DNA from: Oscillospiraceae bacterium
Lineage (GTDB): Bacteria > Bacillota > Clostridia > Oscillospirales > Oscillospiraceae
Assembly (NCBI GenBank): GCA_009786775.1
Contig: WQRL01000067.1
Location: 1-8,016, forward strand
Length of the DNA stretch: 8,016 bases
Direction: 5' to 3'
Positions 6,059 to 8,016 of the stretch are shown one piece after another. Made by a program: the position numbers and the translations under genes. Under the pieces are notes generated by a model that searched no databases, had not been told where the DNA came from, and saw only the letters and a program-made list of their open reading frames with translations. The number at the start of each line of letters is the position of its first letter. Within the stretch, counting starts at the first letter, position 1.

Positions 6059-7450
6059 CTAAACTGCCGCTTCTGCGGCGGGATTTGCATCGGGCGCGAT
6101 ATCGCTTTTGGGCAGTTTGCGCGAATAGAGAGCATACCAGACAAAAATCCATATCCCCCGAAGCGTTGCCCCAGCGGCGAGTGCAATCCAGATGCCTGCC
6201 AGGCCCAAGTCTGTGAAATGAACTAGGACATAGGCCAGTATGACGCGGGCCACATTGGATGAGATGCTTGAAATTGACGGGGGGATTGTTTTGCCCTGAC
6301 CCCGGAACAGGCCTGCGGCAACACCTTCAAGGCACTGAGGGATTTGGCAAATGGCAAAAATCCGCAAGTTCATAACCCCCAGCTCGACGACTTCGTCTGA
6401 AACGAATAATCCGACGAGAAAGCGCCCTGCGAAAATCAATATGAGGGACACGACAAGCCCCCAGGCGGACATTATGGCAGAGGAAAACTTAAAGCCCCTG
6501 GAAATTCTGCCCCATTTCTGTGCTCCGAAGTTTTGCCCTGTAAATGCTGTGAGTGCGGAGGCGAAACCGCCGCCAATCAGCCAGGTGAGGCTTTCTATTT
6601 GAGAACTTACACGGGTCGCAGCCATTGCAGCCTCACCGAACTCCACTATCAAAAAAGTTACTGTCATTGTAAGTGCCGTGAAGAAAAAGCTCTCAATGGA
6701 AATCGGGGAAACCCACTTGAATATTTGCTTAATAACATCTAGCCTGACAGGGGCAAAAAACGTAAACTCTGAAAAAGGCCTGCGCTTGTATTTTTTGAGC
6801 AGTATAATGGCCAAAATAGCTGCCACGCTATGGGCTACGACTGTCGCCAGTCCGGCACCTGCAACCCCCATGCCTGCGGTGAAAATCAGCAGAGGTGTCA
6901 AAATCATGTTTGTCATGAAGCCCACGCCGCCGATAACCATTGTTGTCCGCGAATTTCCGGAGCCATTGAAGATGCCCATGATTGCTGAGGATAAAAATGT
7001 CATAGGGAAACTAAGGCTCACCATCGAAAGATAGTCCTTGGCATACCTCTCCACATGTGCTTCTTGAATCCTAAACAGGCTGACGAGGGACTCGTGGGTG
7101 AGAAACAGCAACGCAGAAAGGATAAAACCTATGACGACACTCAAAAATATTGCGTTTTGGGCGAAGGTGCGGGCTCTGGCTATGTCACCCTTGCCAAAGT
7201 TCTGAGATACGCCGATAGAAGCGCCCATGCTTCCAAAGAACATAAACGCCATGGACATCCAAAGAAACAGCCCCACTGTGCCGGAGGCGGCCACAGCCGA
7301 GTCGCTGTGCTGCCCAAGCCAGAACATGTCTGTAAGGTTGTATGTCATCTGCAAAACTTGCGTCAGTATTAAAGGGGCAGCCACAGAAAATAATTTCCTG
7401 ACAATGCCACCCTCAGTCAAACTATATTTTTGTGCTGAACTAACTGCCAA
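6059..7450 (-). CDS. MATE-family multidrug/organic-cation efflux transporter
   Basis: This 463-residue integral membrane protein belongs to the MATE superfamily. Family members exchange Na+ or H+ for drugs or organic cations; the substrate here is unknown. About twelve hydrophobic segments occur in two homologous halves. The N-terminal half opens with KLFSVAAPLILTQVLQMTYN-type sequence followed by TDMFWLG and contains SIGVSQNFGKGD; the C-terminal half contains the matching GGFASALTAFTGQNFGAQ. The tail is short, soluble and Ala-rich. The start is TTG at 7450, because GGAGG lies seven bases upstream. The open frame continues to 7480, but that codon overlaps the promoter -10 box and precedes the likely transcript start near 7473. 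The gene is the first of a same-strand run with pyrE and uvrB, and its promoter overlaps that of the divergent activase gene. The exact MATE subfamily is not assignable by eye. Confidence 0.92.
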   Translation of the reverse strand: MAVSSAQKYSLTEGGIVRKLFSVAAPLILTQVLQMTYNLTDMFWLGQHSDSAVAASGTVGLFLWMSMAFMFFGSMGASIGVSQNFGKGDIARARTFAQNAIFLSVVIGFILSALLFLTHESLVSLFRIQEAHVERYAKDYLSMVSLSFPMTFLSSAIMGIFNGSGNSRTTMVIGGVGFMTNMILTPLLIFTAGMGVAGAGLATVVAHSVAAILAIILLKKYKRRPFSEFTFFAPVRLDVIKQIFKWVSPISIESFFFTALTMTVTFLIVEFGEAAMAATRVSSQIESLTWLIGGGFASALTAFTGQNFGAQKWGRISRGFKFSSAIMSAWGLVVSLILIFAGRFLVGLFVSDEVVELGVMNLRIFAICQIPQCLEGVAAGLFRGQGKTIPPSISSISSNVARVILAYVLVHFTDLGLAGIWIALAAGATLRGIWIFVWYALYSRKLPKSDIAPDANPAAEAAV

Positions 7451-7474
7451 TGTCCTTCCTCCCTCATGTACCAC

Positions 7475-7503
7475 TTGCAACTATATACTTTGGCGGGTAT
7501 AAT
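7475..7503 (+). promoter_or_regulatory. Promoter of the acyl-CoA dehydratase activase gene
   Basis: TTGCAA (7475-7480, four of six matches to TTGACA) is followed after exactly 17 bases by a perfect TATAAT (7498-7503). Transcription would start near 7510 and give an untranslated leader of about 96 bases. The element overlaps the oppositely directed MATE promoter almost completely. Confidence 0.6.
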
Positions 7504-7508
7504 GTCAA
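7480..7508 (-). promoter_or_regulatory. Promoter of the MATE transporter gene
   Basis: On the - strand a perfect TTGACA (7508-7503) is followed by a 17-base spacer and TATAGT (7485-7480, five of six matches to TATAAT). The transcript would start near 7473, leaving about 23 bases before the TTG start, with the ribosome site GGAGG in between. Confidence 0.75.
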
Positions 7509-7554
7509 ATGGCAAATAATATTATCTGATATAAAATGCCCTTAAACTATTGAG

Positions 7555-7602
7555 TAGGAGAATTAACGGCTGTTGCTGAAAATTTGCAGATGCCGCGAAT
7601 AA
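7555..7602 (+). promoter_or_regulatory. Orphan ribosome site with a possible nine-codon leader ORF
   Basis: A good Shine-Dalgarno TAGGAG (7555-7560) lies 45 bases ahead of the activase ATG, while the ATG itself has none. Downstream of the site a nine-codon frame (TTG at 7573, reading LLKICRCRE in the standard code) ends at TAA 7600-7602, three bases before the ATG. It could be a leader peptide that delivers ribosomes to the activase start by re-initiation. The 12-base spacing to TTG is long, so the call is weak. Confidence 0.3.
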
Positions 7603-7605
7603 ATT

Positions 7606-8016
7606 ATGGATACTTCAAAATCAAACTTCAAAATAGGAATTGACATCGGCAGTACAACGGTAAAAACAGTGGTTTTGTCGGAGACGGGGGGAATGCTGTT
7701 TCATGCTTATGAGCGCCACTTCTCACAAGTGCGCGAAAAGGCTGTGGAGCAGCTAAAACAGGCGGGCGGAGTTTTGGAAGGACAGAGTGCCGCCCTCGCC
7801 ATAACCGGCTCGGCAGGTCTTGGTGTGGCCAAATCCGCAGGCCTGCCATTCGTCCAAGAGGTCTATGCCACGGCAGCGGTTGTTGCAGAGCGGATATCGG
7901 ATGCAGACGCTGTAATAGAACTAGGCGGTGAGGATGCGAAAATAATATTTTTCGGAAACAGCCTTGAAGAGCGCATGAACGGCACCTGCGCAGGAGGCAC
8001 GGGGGCTTTCATCGAC
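7606..8016 (+). CDS. BcrA/BadF/HgdC-family acyl-CoA dehydratase activase (partial, 5' end)
   Basis: The first 137 residues of an ASKHA-fold ATPase are present; the gene runs off the window. Such activases use ATP to push an electron through a [4Fe-4S] cluster at the dimer interface onto 2-hydroxyacyl-CoA dehydratase-type or related enzymes. Visible motifs are the phosphate-1 loop GIDIGSTTVK (11-20), ITGSAGLGVAK (66-76), IELGGEDAKII (104-114) and ERMNGTCAGGTGAFID (122-137). Cys128 aligns with the first cluster-ligating cysteine of HgdC. The ELGGEDAK and NGTCAGGTGAFID wording recalls the very long multidomain form (about 1400 residues, with DUF2229) more than the roughly 260-residue HgdC; this is inferred, since the downstream part is not visible. 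The ATG at 7606 is the first possible start after an in-frame stop at 7600, but it lacks a clear ribosome site. The gene is divergent from the MATE gene. Confidence 0.88.
   Translation, partial: MDTSKSNFKIGIDIGSTTVKTVVLSETGGMLFHAYERHFSQVREKAVEQLKQAGGVLEGQSAALAITGSAGLGVAKSAGLPFVQEVYATAAVVAERISDADAVIELGGEDAKIIFFGNSLEERMNGTCAGGTGAFID

Noticed and set aside
7451..7480. Longer MATE start at TTG 7480
   Set aside because: The codon overlaps the MATE -10 box and precedes the predicted transcript start; TTG 7450 has an ideal GGAGG.

Overview
The window looks like chromosomal DNA of a Gram-positive anaerobe, most likely a Clostridia/Oscillospiraceae-type Firmicute. This rests on AGGAGG-type ribosome binding sites, TTG starts, sigma-A-like promoters, Bacillus-like MinD and MgsA sequences, and an oxygen-sensitive acyl-CoA dehydratase activase of the HgdC type. 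The genus cannot be fixed from the sequence alone.

Layout. (1) 72-1236, + strand: a two-gene operon of a MinD-family ATPase and a methylglyoxal-synthase (MgsA)-family protein, closed by a strong terminator at 1284-1310. (2) 1428-2774, + strand: hisS (histidyl-tRNA synthetase) with its own promoter. (3) 2775-3226: a 452-base non-coding interval holding a long hairpin, a perfect 21-base palindrome, a G-rich/C-rich folded element and two terminators that face the convergent genes. (4) 7450 down to 3227, - strand: a MATE-family transporter, pyrE (orotate phosphoribosyltransferase) and uvrB (excinuclease subunit B), each about 110 bases apart with foldable spacers. (5) From 7606, + strand: the 5' part of a BcrA/HgdC-type activase that runs off the window. 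It is divergent from the MATE gene.

Most genes are ordinary housekeeping genes. The unusual part is the first operon. The MgsA-family protein aligns without gaps to Bacillus subtilis MgsA but has Ala, Tyr and Ser where the known catalytic Asp71, His98 and Asp101 (E. coli numbering) should be, while most phosphate-site residues are kept. The MinD-like ATPase has intact nucleotide-binding motifs but stops where the C-terminal amphipathic membrane-targeting helix normally begins. Together they may be a repurposed pair: a probably soluble ATPase and a probably catalytically inactive, possibly ligand-sensing, MGS-fold protein.

The second point of interest is 7475-7508. Two good promoters lie on opposite strands over the same 34 bases and point at each other's -35 elements, so the MATE gene and the activase gene should compete for RNA polymerase. 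The MATE promoter also fixes the MATE start as TTG at 7450, because the longer open frame would begin inside the -10 box.
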